The notes beneath the pieces are model-generated. The model saw only the letters and a program-made list of their open reading frames with translations, did no database searches and was not told where the DNA came from. This document shows positions 33,872-44,590 of a stretch of 64,000 bases of DNA, piece after piece. The first letter of the stretch is position 1; each line of letters opens with the position of its first letter. This DNA comes from Plasmodium coatneyi. Its lineage: Eukaryota; Apicomplexa; Aconoidasida; Haemosporida; Plasmodiidae. The stretch lies in NCBI RefSeq assembly GCF_001680005.1, contig NC_033556.1, positions 496,001 to 560,000 on the forward strand, written 5' to 3'. The position numbers were made by a program, and so were the translations under genes.

Positions 33872-34420
33872 TCACGAGTGGTCAATAAGCTTGTTCTTCG
33901 AAATGTAGTAAATGGAGAGGGCGGACATGGTCCCGGTGGTGTGGACGAGTAAGTGGTAGAGAGTGCTATACGGATTGTAATTGAACTTCTTCCCGGTCAA
34001 GTAAAGTCCTGTCATAAAAATGGCTCCACAGATGCAGACAAAGAAGCACATGGAGTTTATGCTGAACGAGTGGATGGCGTGCATGAGGAAGTTCATAACC
34101 ACCATGGTCATGTCTATCGTCCTCCGTAATCCCAACGTAGGTTTCCTCCAGTGAATTATAGAGGTTAAAAAAAGCCCAGTGTTAAAAATGGCAAGGACGT
34201 AGAATTTGCAGTAAAGGGAGAACATCAGGGTAAAAGACAACTGGAAGGAGGAAAAGAACAAAATGTGCTGGCATTCATACGTGACGTAGTTAGAGGGGTT
34301 TATCTTTTCGTTCATTATACTTGAGCTGTCCGTGCTGCCTTCACTTTCCGAGGAAGTCTCCTCTGTCTTGTTCCCGTAGCGCCCGTTGGTGCACTGAATT
34401 ATTCGATCGTAGATCCTCAT
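33872..34420 (-). CDS. Small multispanning membrane protein
   Basis: Single exon. The preferred start is the Met at 34420 (MRIYDRIIQCTNGRYG), because the in-frame extension to 34570 is poly-T derived; this gives 182 residues. A short acidic Ser-rich cytosolic segment is followed by about six membrane segments, for example HILFFSSFQLSFTLMFSLYC and MCFFVCICGAIFMTGLYLTG. Histidines are placed near segment ends (ECQHILFF, IIHW, HAIHSF, YHLLVHTTG). This is somewhat like the PAQR/alkaline-ceramidase (CREST) superfamily, but I would not assign it on that alone. Function unknown. Confidence 0.7.
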   Translation of the reverse strand: MRIYDRIIQCTNGRYGNKTEETSSESEGSTDSSSIMNEKINPSNYVTYECQHILFFSSFQLSFTLMFSLYCKFYVLAIFNTGLFLTSIIHWRKPTLGLRRTIDMTMVVMNFLMHAIHSFSINSMCFFVCICGAIFMTGLYLTGKKFNYNPYSTLYHLLVHTTGTMSALSIYYISKNKLIDHS

Positions 34421-35917
34421 CTTGGGGGTGGGAAGCGGTAGGAGGAACTGTTGAATGTGCTTCGCTGCGAAGACCGCTTCTTCAAGTAGAGTGACGCCCC
34501 CTCTGTCCCGCCACCCAGTCGGTGTTACGATAAAAAGGGGAAAAAAATTCGGTCGAAAAAAAGGAATCAAAAAAAAAAAAAAAAAAAAAAAAAAGGCCCA
34601 AGCAACTTCTCCCCAAAAGGTGGCTCATCAAATTATCAAGGATGACTCGTCTCTCCCTCCTCCTGTGTATGTTTCGTATGCCATGGACACGTACTCGGCG
34701 CACATCTTTTTTGCAAGCTATCCCAATTTTTTTCTGTTTCTTTTTTTCCCTGCACCTTTCTTGGATAAGCTTCGTGGAGATCCTCCTCTTGTTGAAAAAT
34801 GTATGAAGGTGTATATATCTGCTTATCTGCGCAGGAGTACACACATGTGTTTTGGGTGCTACCTTCAGCACTTGGGCCACTTCCAGCGCTTCGAACCCTT
34901 CCTTTAAGGAGTGGATAAGGTCGACGCACGCGGGTGGCAGCTCAGCAAATGTAAAAAGTCGGACGGAAAAAACGGAAAGCAGTAAAGTATGCAAAGGAAG
35001 CTCCCTTTATGGAGGGCGACCAAGGACCCCCGGTGAATCTTCCACAAGACGTCATTTGGGAACACCCCAGGGACGCATAAAAAAGGGGCAAAAAAAAAAA
35101 AAAAAAAAAAAAAAAAAGGTGGAATAAACGTGGCACAATCTCGGTATGAGGATGGCACGCATAAATGGGGGAAGAGCAAGAAATGTAATGTGCACAGGGT
35201 AACAACTCTTCTGTGCCGAATGATCAAAAATTGGGACTAATTTTAGGGTAAGCTGAGAACAGGCAGTGCATAGGCAACGAACATGCAGCGGATTAATACG
35301 GCCTGGTGCGGTAAATGTAGAGGGGATAATTCTGGGTTGAGATTAGAATAGATTTCGCTGCCGCATCAGCCGCACTACTACTGACCTGGGCTAGCGAAAC
35401 AGTGGCGGTGCACACATCTATGCAGAAAAAAGGGACGGCAGAGTGAACCTCCGCTTTGTTTCCTTTTTTGCACATTGCAAAAATGGAGACCAAGTGACAT
35501 ATGAATGAACCCAAATGAGGGTAGTACTAGGAGCATCTACAGAATTGCACACAGAAAGATGAAAGATAAACAGTTCGTAAAGACCTTTCCAGTGACATCT
35601 CTAAAGGATGCCCCAGAACAGTACGCCAAACGGCACCCTACACACACGCTAAGCGCTGCACTCGGTGGTGCTCTTCTTTCTATCCCACTAACAGCGAAGA
35701 GGCGTTCTCTCCCGCATGCACCTATTCATATGGTTCGTACGGTGCATATAGTACAGTATATAATTTCGAAGTAATATTTTTTTTTTTTTTTTTTTTTTTT
35801 TTGTGACCTTGTGCCGAGTACACATTAGCGGGGTTAGGCATGGCCCTGGCCACATGTACACCTCCACGGGGTGTTGATAGATGAACGAGCAGAGCCTAAC
35901 GGCAAAAAGGTGTAGCG

Positions 35918-35948
<31 letters not shown>

Positions 35949-36730
35949 GTAAATTGTGTGAATTGACAAGGCACGAAAAAGCAGGAGATAAAAGGCGCGG
36001 AGTTAAAAAAAGAGCAATGCAAAATAGGCAGCTAAGCAGAGGAGCGCTAATCATTGCGACGTTGAAGAACGTCCCTTCGACTAACAAAAAAAAAGATAGT
36101 TCGGTAGTAAGGAGCGGCACAGTCTTTAGTGAACAGGCATAGGTTTTGTTTTTGTGGCCCCCTCTAGGTGTACATAATCCTATGTCGCAAATGCGTGTAT
36201 ATAGGGTGTGGCGACCCTACAATCGTAAAAATGCGTCTCCCCTTCCTACGCGATTAGAAAAAAAAAAAAAAAAGCACTACTCTGTGTGTATATAATAGCA
36301 GAACGGTGGCAGCCACGGCAAGGGAGATAAAAAAATTTCATCACAGCGTTCCTTACACAGTGAAGATGTGCGTTTTTTTTTGTTTTTCTTTTTAAGGTAC
36401 GGTGCCTCTCTACCCATATTAGAGCAAAAATAAGTTGCGCGGAAAGGTCTTTGCATGTTTGCTCTACCATAGTGGTGCAGGGGGGAAGAAATTTCCAAAG
36501 AATAGGAAAAGGTAACTCCCGCATGCTACGGGGGTATATAATTGCATGGCGGTACTGTACGCATGTATATAAGGACACGAATTGTATGTTTAGGATTCGC
36601 TTGTGCATGTGTACTCTTCGCGGTGTTGCCTAACGTGGGAGGTAGGCCCAATAAATTTAAATTGCTCCTTACCATTTTTGGCAACACGGACGACTTGTCG
36701 CTCATAGGAAGTTATCCCCGCTTAGGGAAG

Positions 36731-36768
<38 letters not shown>

Positions 36769-36784
36769 CTTTTTTTTTTTTTCT

Positions 36785-36816
<32 letters not shown>

Positions 36817-37315
36817 TTTTTTTTCCCTTTCATGTCTGCGTGGTAGATTCTACCAAGTGGAAAAGGCGCAACTGTTATGTATACACATATATGTGCACTC
36901 ACCCGTGGGAATTTCGCGACCAAAGCGGGGCACATTTTGCGGAAAAAAAAAAAAAAAAAAAAATGTTCCCATCTAAAGGGTAACTCGAACGAGCGGTACA
37001 TTTACATAGTAAAAATGCGGGTCAGTTCTGCGGAAAGGTGAATTGTACGCTATACGTACATAGGTGCTGAGGGGCCCTGATTCGTTCTCCTCCGTTGTGC
37101 GCAGCAAGAAAAAAAAAAAAAAATATACATATATATATGTATACCCCTTGGGGAGAAAAAAGGGACTTCATTTTCCCACCTTATCGGGCGACGACGCGCC
37201 CAGCTACCTGAGTTCCTTGCGTGTTGCGCGTAACCGTTTGCCGAAGAGCTGGGCACAACGATGACCATAGCGTAGGCTACTAGAGGACTTTCCCCCCTGC
37301 CGCCGTGTCACCTTC
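34421..37315. other. Long intergenic region with extreme poly-T tracts
   Basis: About 2.9 kb without a supportable gene. Many homopolymer tracts, including an almost pure poly-T stretch at 36731-36824 interrupted only by single C residues. It probably holds the divergent promoters of the flanking genes, 33872-34420 (minus) and 37316-39886 (plus). Confidence 0.55.
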
Positions 37316-39886
37316 ATGGCAGTGCTGAGCAGAAGGCCGCTTGTCCATTTGGAGAAGGCGAGGACTGTTTGGGCGCGCCGGAATGGCGTTGGGAAGAGGA
37401 GGTTTACGCAGCTGGGTGGGGGAAGCAACCAACATGGAGGAAGCGACTACCCTGTTAGTAGCATTAAACATGGAGGTGGCAACTACCCCGTTAGTAGCTC
37501 TAAACAACGGGAGCACACAAAAATGAACGACTTCCATTACTTTAACATTTTCCTCCTCAAAGGCAGCGACTTCGTTAAGCTAACATCGACATACAATTTT
37601 TGCGAAAACAAAAATATGTACGCGTGCATATTGCTCCACCTGAGCAGTGTCTATGAATCAATCCCAGTGAGGGACGTCGTGAAAGTGTTAAAAAATATAC
37701 TTGAGCAGAATAAGGCATCCTTTTCGCACCACTTGGTGAAGGGAAAAAGAATCACCGACTTATATAAACATGTATGTCACCATTTGGAAAAATTGAATAC
37801 AGCAGAAGTGATTGACTTGCTGAAATGTGCCTGCTACACGACACAGGAGTTTCCTGTGGAAAGTATGCGACTGTTGTGTAGAGTGATCCTTGCGAAGCCC
37901 ATGAGCTCCTTCCACCCAAGGCAGATACACGAGATCTGCTCCTGTTTAATAAAAATGAAGAATGAATTTTCTATGAGAAAGCTGACTTATGATGATGCAC
38001 TCCATGTGAAGATGCTCGAGCATGTGAAGGGAAGAATCGTGGCCTGCGATGCCCAGGCCTTCTTTGAATACCTACCCCTGTATATTAGCCTCTCCAAGGG
38101 AATCCATCCAGGTGTTGCTACTACCCCTTCAAATGTTACGCCTGATTGTAGCTCCGTGGCCTCCCCCCAGGAACGTAACCTGAGGAAGACATGCGAACTG
38201 ATCTTCCTCAATCACCTGAACGAGCTCAACCGGGAGTCCCTCCTCTCAGCAGTTAGCATATTCAAGTGGCTGGATCTGAGAAATCACTCCATTTTTTTTC
38301 ACATGTGCGATGCGTTCGTGCAGCATGCCTTCACCTTGGACACCAAGTACGTGGTGCGTTTTTGGAGGAAGTGCCACAGTTTGAGATTTGAAAAGGGGGC
38401 ACAGAAGCGTGACGTGGATGGGGGGAAGCAAACGGTATCCTCGGAAGGAACCATTAGTAGCATGAAGGGAGGAATTACCACCCCCGGTGAGAACCACCAT
38501 TTGGATTACCGGATTACACTTAAAACGGGTGAAGTTCTATCAGAGGAGAGACCCCACTTGGTAGCGGAATCACCCCCCAAAGGGGAAGAAGAAGAAGGTA
38601 GCAATGTTCTGTTGAGCTTTATTAACAGGAAAGTCTATCACATGACACCTCATCAATTATCTCTAATTACCTACGGCCTGTACAGTTTCGTGGAAAACAT
38701 GAAGCAGTACTCGCAGCTCAGCAGTTTGAGGAATAACATGAATCTCCTATTTTCGATGGCTGTGCAGTACGTGTTAAATTACCTCGACAGGGGGGCTCTA
38801 CACCAGGATGTGGTTCCCCCAAGTGGGTCCATCCTAAAAGGTACTACTTATCAACCACTCACATCCGAAGGAGACCACCCCAGCAGTATTAACATGAATA
38901 CGGACTATGTCTACATATCTGAGTCGGGCGTACATGTGAGTAGGGTTGACCGAAGCGGGGTCCATCTCCCGTCAGATAACTGCGCTGGAGATGGTCTGCT
39001 CCCAAATGACTGCCCCCCAAGTGGCCCCTCCTCCCGCCGAGCCAACCTCACACACGCGTGCGATATCCTGCTGAATATTAGCTACCTCAACACGAGTCAG
39101 AACCACCGAAAAATCAAGGACGCCTATGATTGTGTGAAAAAAATCATCACGCAGGAGGACCCTCCCGTTGAATTGGACCACCTCTTATCGCTCCTACTGT
39201 GCCTGTCCAACTTTTACCATCGAACAAGAGACAACTATGTGTTCCATTCGTACAAGCAGATCTTGCACTTGCTGGAGATTAAAAAGCCCCAATTCAATGC
39301 ACATCATTTTAATAGACTCTCCATAGCTATTACTCCGTTGCTACAGGAAAAGAACAACCTAATTGGCAGCTATGCTAATCTGGTTTGCTTCTTTATAGAA
39401 AATGAGGTGGTTCCCTTGAGGTCATGTGTATTTACCCTGCAGCTTGTAATGAAGAAGATCTGTATCAAGTTAAGCGACCCTCTGGTGAAGCTTCTTTTGG
39501 TCATTATTCGCCGCATGGAGAAATTCCTGAGCGATGTACGTGCGCACATTACGCGCAGCAGCGCTGACAACGAAGGGAATCAAAACAACCTTGACTACGT
39601 GGACAGTAGTGCTAATCGCGACGCGCTCAGGAGATTCCTCCTGCTACACTCCATCAACGAAAGCACTCTCACCTGCGTCCTTGTTAGCCTGTCGCTTATT
39701 TTGCAAAATGCCAAATACGGCACGGGGTCACGGGATGAAGCCGCGACGCTTCTCTGCAAAGTGGTCTCCTACGTGTCCACTTCTTCTCTGGAGAAAATCC
39801 CGAAGAAGTACATTCACGCCGTGCTGTTGGACGCACTCCCCCCTGATGATAACAGGGTTAAGAAGGTTCTCCTAAGTAGGGTGTAG
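37316..39886 (+). CDS. Large helical-repeat protein, probably mitochondrial
   Basis: Single exon, 856 residues. The first 35 residues are Arg-rich and acid-free (MAVLSRRPLVHLEKARTVWA, then RRNGVGKRRF), typical of a mitochondrial presequence. The rest is Leu/His/Ser-rich and mostly helical with repeated motifs like LNTAEVIDLLKCACYT, SLITYGLYSF and LDHLLSLLLCLSNF, spaced about 35-40 residues. This pattern resembles the heptatricopeptide/RAP-associated RNA-binding proteins that apicomplexans use for fragmented mitochondrial rRNA. No RAP domain is evident at the C-terminus. The family call is an inference from pattern only. A second candidate start lies at the MNDFHYF Met near 37523. Confidence 0.72.
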   Translation: MAVLSRRPLVHLEKARTVWARRNGVGKRRFTQLGGGSNQHGGSDYPVSSIKHGGGNYPVSSSKQREHTKMNDFHYFNIFLLKGSDFVKLTSTYNFCENKNMYACILLHLSSVYESIPVRDVVKVLKNILEQNKASFSHHLVKGKRITDLYKHVCHHLEKLNTAEVIDLLKCACYTTQEFPVESMRLLCRVILAKPMSSFHPRQIHEICSCLIKMKNEFSMRKLTYDDALHVKMLEHVKGRIVACDAQAFFEYLPLYISLSKGIHPGVATTPSNVTPDCSSVASPQERNLRKTCELIFLNHLNELNRESLLSAVSIFKWLDLRNHSIFFHMCDAFVQHAFTLDTKYVVRFWRKCHSLRFEKGAQKRDVDGGKQTVSSEGTISSMKGGITTPGENHHLDYRITLKTGEVLSEERPHLVAESPPKGEEEEGSNVLLSFINRKVYHMTPHQLSLITYGLYSFVENMKQYSQLSSLRNNMNLLFSMAVQYVLNYLDRGALHQDVVPPSGSILKGTTYQPLTSEGDHPSSINMNTDYVYISESGVHVSRVDRSGVHLPSDNCAGDGLLPNDCPPSGPSSRRANLTHACDILLNISYLNTSQNHRKIKDAYDCVKKIITQEDPPVELDHLLSLLLCLSNFYHRTRDNYVFHSYKQILHLLEIKKPQFNAHHFNRLSIAITPLLQEKNNLIGSYANLVCFFIENEVVPLRSCVFTLQLVMKKICIKLSDPLVKLLLVIIRRMEKFLSDVRAHITRSSADNEGNQNNLDYVDSSANRDALRRFLLLHSINESTLTCVLVSLSLILQNAKYGTGSRDEAATLLCKVVSYVSTSSLEKIPKKYIHAVLLDALPPDDNRVKKVLLSRV

Positions 39887-40211
39887 AGCGATTGGTGCGG
39901 CATTATATGAAGTATCGTCCCCATTATGCGTCCCCACTTTGTATGTTTTTTTTGTGTATTGTTTTTACAATTTTTGTTACATAACGAAAGTGGACTTATT
40001 TTTCTTCACCACTGCGGTGTTTTAAACGGACGAATGTGGGGACCAGCGGGGGGAGTGCTAAGCACAACATACTACATACTAAAAACTGAAGTAGTGGGCA
40101 CACATGGAAGGAAAAAAAGAAGGGGATGATTCCACCACCCATTCCTTCATTCTCTTCCCTTTCCTTACTTAGACCTCATTTCCTTCCTTCCTCCTCCTTA
40201 GACCCTGCTTT

Positions 40212-40985
40212 CCTTCAATCTCATTCGTTCTCATACGCACACACACCAGCGGCGTATATAACATATATATATATTCGTAATTCCCGATTTCTATGGTTTT
40301 TTTTTCTTTTTGTTCCTTACTTATCTTTTTTTCTCTTTTTTCCTACAAAAAAAAAGAACTCAACAATTTCCTACAAAAAAAAAAAAAAAATTAGCAAATT
40401 ATTTCCTTTCCTCTCTACTTATGCACTTGTATTCTTCTGAGAAAGAAAAAAGGGAAAGGGAGGAATTACCCATCTTTTTCCTCTTTTCTCTTTTTTTTTT
40501 TATTCTTTTTTAATTTTCTTTTTAATATTCCTTTTTCTATTCTTTTTTTTTTTCTTTTGTGATAATAAAGAAAGAAATAAAAAAAACGTTAAAAGAAAAA
40601 GGGGAGAGCTGCGTAATTCCTCACTTTCTTCCCTTTCCCTTTTTTCTTTCTCAGAAGAATACAAGTGTATAATTAGAGAGGAAAGGAAGGGAAAGGAAAT
40701 AATTTGCTAATTTTTTTTTTTTTTTTTTTGTAGGAAATTGTTGAGTTCTTTTTTTTTGTAGGAAAAAAGAGAAAAAAAAGAAATAAAAAACAAAAAGAAG
40801 AAGAAAAGGAAAAATAAGTGTATATCCCCCCCTCCTGCAGAAGAAGGAAATTGAAGCAGATGAGAAAAAGAGGTAAACCATGGAACCTCCCGGGGGAAGT
40901 TACGAATAATATATATATGTTATATACGCTGCCGGTGGTGTGTGTGCGTACGAGAAGGAAGGAGAGTGTACGCAATGAGAGAGTA
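40212..40985. repeat. Large imperfect inverted repeat (palindrome)
   Basis: The left arm (about 40212-40478) and right arm (about 40612-40985) are reverse complements over most of their length. Shared landmarks: GAACTCAACAATTTCCTAC left and GTAGGAAATTGTTGAGTTC right; GTATTCTTCTGAGAAAGAAA left and TTTCTTTCTCAGAAGAATAC right; CACACACACCAGCGGCGTAT left and ATACGCTGCCGGTGGTGTGT right. The right arm has about 90 extra bases (around 40840-40910). The spacer is AT-rich and partly self-complementary. No gene inside. Confidence 0.9.
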
Positions 40986-41264
40986 TACGGAAGTCATCCA
41001 CGCTAAAAATTGTCTCTGTATATAACAGGATTTCTTCCCCTCCCTTCACCCTCACCCCTCACATATGCAACCTGACATAGAAAATGTATACTACATTAGG
41101 TTAGTTGAGCATTCTTCTTCACTCCTTTTCTATTTTCCATTGTATAGATTACATTTTCTACATATATGAATGTATTCCCTTTGTTTTTATTTTTCTTATT
41201 TTATATTTGTTCTTTTTTACTCTTTTTCCTTAATTTGAACAAACGGTTTGAAGAAATGGTTTCA

Positions 41265-41510
41265 AGGAGGGGGTGTTACAGGTGGTAGGGTGGTAGGTGG
41301 TTTGTTAGGTGGTGGGGTGGTAGGTGGGTTGTTAGGTGGTGGGGTGGTAGATGGATTGTTATGTGGTGTTAGGGGTAGTTGGTGGAAGGAAGATTGTTAG
41401 GAGTGGAAGGAAGGTGGTGTTAGGGGTATTAGGGCGAAAGGAAGGTTGTTAGGGGTGGTGGAAGGAAGGGTTTAAGGAGTGGTATAATGAAGGGTGTAAA
41501 TGGTGTGTAG
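41265..41510 (+). repeat. G-rich minisatellite (GGTGGTAGGTGGGTTGTTAG-like)
   Basis: Imperfect tandem units of GGTGGGGTGGTAGGTGGGTT and TTGTTAGGTGGT, turning into GGAAGGAAGGTTGTTAGGGG. Related blocks are at 42835-43010 and 61140-61375, and as the complement at 49245-49420. Confidence 0.85.
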
Positions 41511-41680
41511 AATGCAGGGTTAGGGGTTGTGTGGTTCAGGGTTCAGGGTTTTGTTTCTGGGTTAGGGTTTAGAATTTAATTTTCAGGGTTTAGGGTTTAG
41601 GGATTCAGGTTCTAGGTTTTAGTTTTTACGGTTCCGGATTTAGGCCTTAGGGTTCAGGATTTAGTGTTAAGGCCTTATAA
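41510..41680 (+). repeat. Telomere-like block, G-rich on plus strand
   Basis: Degenerate GGGTTTAGGG and GGGTTCAGGG units on the plus strand, facing the block in opposite orientation at 41730-41870. Confidence 0.88.
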
Positions 41681-41729
41681 TAATAATGAATGTATTACAA
41701 GTGTTCATATTGGTAATGATCTGCGAATT

Positions 41730-41872
41730 CTAGGTCTTAAACCCCGAACCCTAGACCCTGAACCCTAAACCCTAAATCCTGAACCCTAAACACTGAACCC
41801 TAAACGCTGAACCCTAATCCGTGAAACTCGTAGACTTGAACCTTAAACCCCTGGGCCCGTAAACTTGAACGA
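41730..41872 (-). repeat. Telomere-like block, G-rich on minus strand
   Basis: CCCTAAACCCTGAACCCTAA-type units on the plus strand, so the repeat is inverted relative to 41510-41680. About 50 bases of ordinary AT-rich DNA lie between the two. Confidence 0.88.
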
Positions 41873-41885
41873 AGGAAAAAATTAT

Positions 41886-42122
41886 TTATGCACTTCTGGA
41901 AGCACTTGAGCTATTCAAAATATATTGGAGTTCTACTAAAGCTCCAATCCTTCCAAATAATGATGTAGTGCGATGAGAATTAACCCTATAAGATTCTTTA
42001 TTTAGTTTTTTATTTTCTTGATGCTTCCTTAACCCTGTTGAACGGCCTGAAGCTCTAAATATTCTGTTTACGAAAACCTTATATCTTGTGCCTCTTGTAA
42101 GATGAAGGTAATGTTTTAACAC
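41886..42122 (-). CDS. Short hypothetical ORF beside inverted telomere-like blocks
   Basis: 78-residue basic open frame (contains RTTSLFGRIGALVELQYI) starting MLKHYLHLTRGTRYKVF. It lies immediately beyond the telomere-like block. No introns, signal or family features. It may be a gene fragment or a chance ORF. Confidence 0.25.
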   Translation of the reverse strand: MLKHYLHLTRGTRYKVFVNRIFRASGRSTGLRKHQENKKLNKESYRVNSHRTTSLFGRIGALVELQYILNSSSASRSA

Positions 42123-43321
42123 TTTTATATGTACGATAAAATAAGGATTAAATGGAATAGTGGGGTCCCCAAAGCGTAATATTTATAATATATGAATGAG
42201 ACTTTAATGTTGTAACGGTTGGAGGGGATTAAGTAAAATGTTATGGATGAATATATTATATGTGTAAGATTATTTTAAAGGAGCAGGTAGGGTTGGGATA
42301 ATAGAATACACATTTTCAATATGAAGGAGTTATTTGTACTGTATGTATCGTGAGAAGAAGAAGGAGGGGGAAGAAAATAAGAACAGGGAGCTATTATTTT
42401 GGAGTAATCAAAAAGAATAAATGATGTGTGTAATATGATATATGATTATAAGAATATGTAAATTTTTTTTCCTTCCACAATTAACACAGTTCCTCATATT
42501 ACATCTTCCTGAAACTTCCGTTATGTATATAAACTCTTTACAAATGTTAATCAATATACACATGTAAGAAGGGTGAAGGAAGGAAAGAGTTACGCTATTT
42601 ATACATAATCTATACTATATATGTGTGTTAGAAACTGCCATTATTCCTTCTCCTTTTTCCTTTTTTTTTTTTATCTTCTTCACATCTTAAAAGAAGTACT
42701 CACTTCAAATAATATGTTATTTTAAATAAGAAAAGAGCTCACTCCATAGTGTATGCCACTTTGGTCAGAATAAAAGTGGAGTTTGCAAACACAGACACAT
42801 TAATTATATAATTAATGCTGGAAAGGGAAGGAATGGTTGTTACGTGGGTGGTAGGTTGGTTGTTAGGGTGGTGGTAGGTGAGTTTGTAGGGTGGTGGTTG
42901 GTGGGTTGTTAGGTGGTTTGTGGAAGGAAGGTTGTTAGGGTAGTGGTAGGTGGGTTGTTAGGTGGAGGGAAGGAAGGTTGTTAGGGTGGTGGTAGGCGCA
43001 AGGAAGGGTCTAAGGAGGAGGAAAGAAGGAAAGAAGGAAAAAAATAAGGGGAAGAATGCCACACGTACAACTTGTACAATGTACAACAACAACTACTACA
43101 ACAATCCTTGTATAACAACAACAAAAATTACACACAACAATCCTTGTATAACAACAACAACCACAACAAGCAATAACAAACAGTGCTCAAAATTTTTTGT
43201 ATACACATCCCTTACACTTCCCTCTCTTCCATTCCTATCTTATGCTGAATGTACGAACATAAACAAAAAATTTCAATATAAAGTCATTACATATAGAGAA
43301 TTGTACACGTAAACCATAACA
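42123..43321. other. Gene-free AT-rich region with second minisatellite
   Basis: No gene. G-rich minisatellite at 42835-43010; ACAACAACAATCCTTGTATA repeated twice around 43085-43160. The last 60 bases resemble the 5' flank of kir E (ACCATAACAA before ATGTCAG). Confidence 0.6.
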
Positions 43322-43742
43322 ATGTCAGAAACAGTAAGGAAATGAATTTAAAATTATATATCCTACCTACTTATAATGATTGTGCACATATGATGTGTAC
43401 GCCAAACTTCCCTGCATGTACATAATATAATGAGAATATAAGGAGTACGTATATATATATGTCTACATATATATATTATATGAATTATATTCGTAGCCGC
43501 CTGAGTTGGATAAATTACCTTCTAAGACCGATTACTATGATAAATTCGATGCGCCTAGTGGGAGTGAATGTAGCTCCCTTGGTCACAATTTCCAACAATG
43601 GGAGAGTCAATTAAAGAGTGCATTGAGTGAATATCATAAAATTACTGATGAAGCTGAAAAAATTGCAAAGGCCTACTGTTCCGCATGCAAGATGAAGCAA
43701 GAGAGGAAATCAAAGCCTGTTAAAGCAACACCCAATCTGTGC
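43322..43742 (+). pseudogene. kir: kir pseudogene, broken in exon 2
   Basis: Exon 1 is ATGTCAGAAACA (43322-43333) with donor GTAAGG. Exon 2 begins at 43497 with PPELDKLPSKTDYYDKFDAP and continues in frame with typical KIR text (SALSEYHKITDEAEKIAKAY, then CSACKMKQERKS and TPNLC). Just where the FFYYWLG motif should follow, at about 43742, the sequence changes completely. The frame runs on to 43973 in unrelated residues. Membrane segment and tail exon are missing. The 5' flank and both splice sites are intact, so a truncated product could still be made. Confidence 0.88.
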
Positions 43743-44590
43743 AAAAATCTTGCACGAGGGCTTTCCTCTGTATACTTTTCCCCTTCTGTAAACCTCCCCG
43801 TTTGTGAACTTCCCGTTTTTTTTATTCTCTTTGATAAATTTATTCCCCAGCTGCGACCAAATACATTTTGTTGCTGCTCGTACGTTCGTCAATCACCCAC
43901 ACGAACTAAAATACGAACTTGTTCCCCCGTCGATAATTTTGCCAATTCGTTCAATACCATCACAAGTTGGTGAAAAATAAAACACAAAGCAGAATAGAAA
44001 AAAAAAAAAAAAAAGGAAAAACATAAAATTTCGGAAAGCGTAGGGCGATCAAGTCCGTAAGGTCGAAACGGCTCGAATGGAACATCGCGTCAATTTCATA
44101 TGCGCAAGGGCAATGAAGAAAGTATGCCCCAATGTGACCATGCGAAGGCACACGACATTTTGAAGCACAATAAAAGAACTTCCTTTAGGGGCTCATGAGG
44201 TGGCTTCCTTCCCCTGTTTGCTTCGTTTAAATAGAACAAATTTTCTGCCTTGCCCTAAACGGGTGGAACTGAAATAGGTAGTGCTGCGCTAATTTGGGTA
44301 CCTCTAATTAATTGGCCATCGCACATGTCATTTTCCTTCCATGCAGATAAGCATACTTTGAGCAGCACTAACTGGAGTGAACAGCAAGGAGGTTACGTCT
44401 ATGCTGTATATATTTCTGCTATCATTTTGATTACACAAATTATTGTTCAAATGACACGTAGCTTTTTGTTTTTTTTTTTTTTTCGTGTGTGTTTCTTATG
44501 CGTATCACAAATCAGAATTAAAAAAAGAAAAAAAAAGGGAAAAACTAATACGAACTGCACGGCACGCACACTCGCATAGGGAAGAAAAGG
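43743..44590. other. Foreign-looking segment inserted in kir pseudogene
   Basis: This 850-base segment is unlike kir, SICAvar or their flanks and is less AT-rich, with core-gene-like texture. It includes an exon-like stretch: acceptor CTTCCATGCAG at about 44345 followed by KHTLSSTNWSEQQGGYVYA and a membrane segment VYISAIILITQIIVQM. On the minus strand, 43892-43710 is open with basic sequence. The kir/SICAvar 3'-flank module resumes after 44590. The best reading is a transposed piece of a core gene. Confidence 0.5.

Noticed and set aside
40126..40513. Phe/Ser-rich ORFs in the palindrome
   Set aside because: Low-complexity T-rich sequence mirrored in the other arm; no splice sites or domains.
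44325..44579. Complete gene for a small membrane protein
   Set aside because: The stretch has an acceptor-like start and one membrane segment, but the end is poly-T/poly-A derived and no initiation exon was found; kept only as part of the inserted segment.
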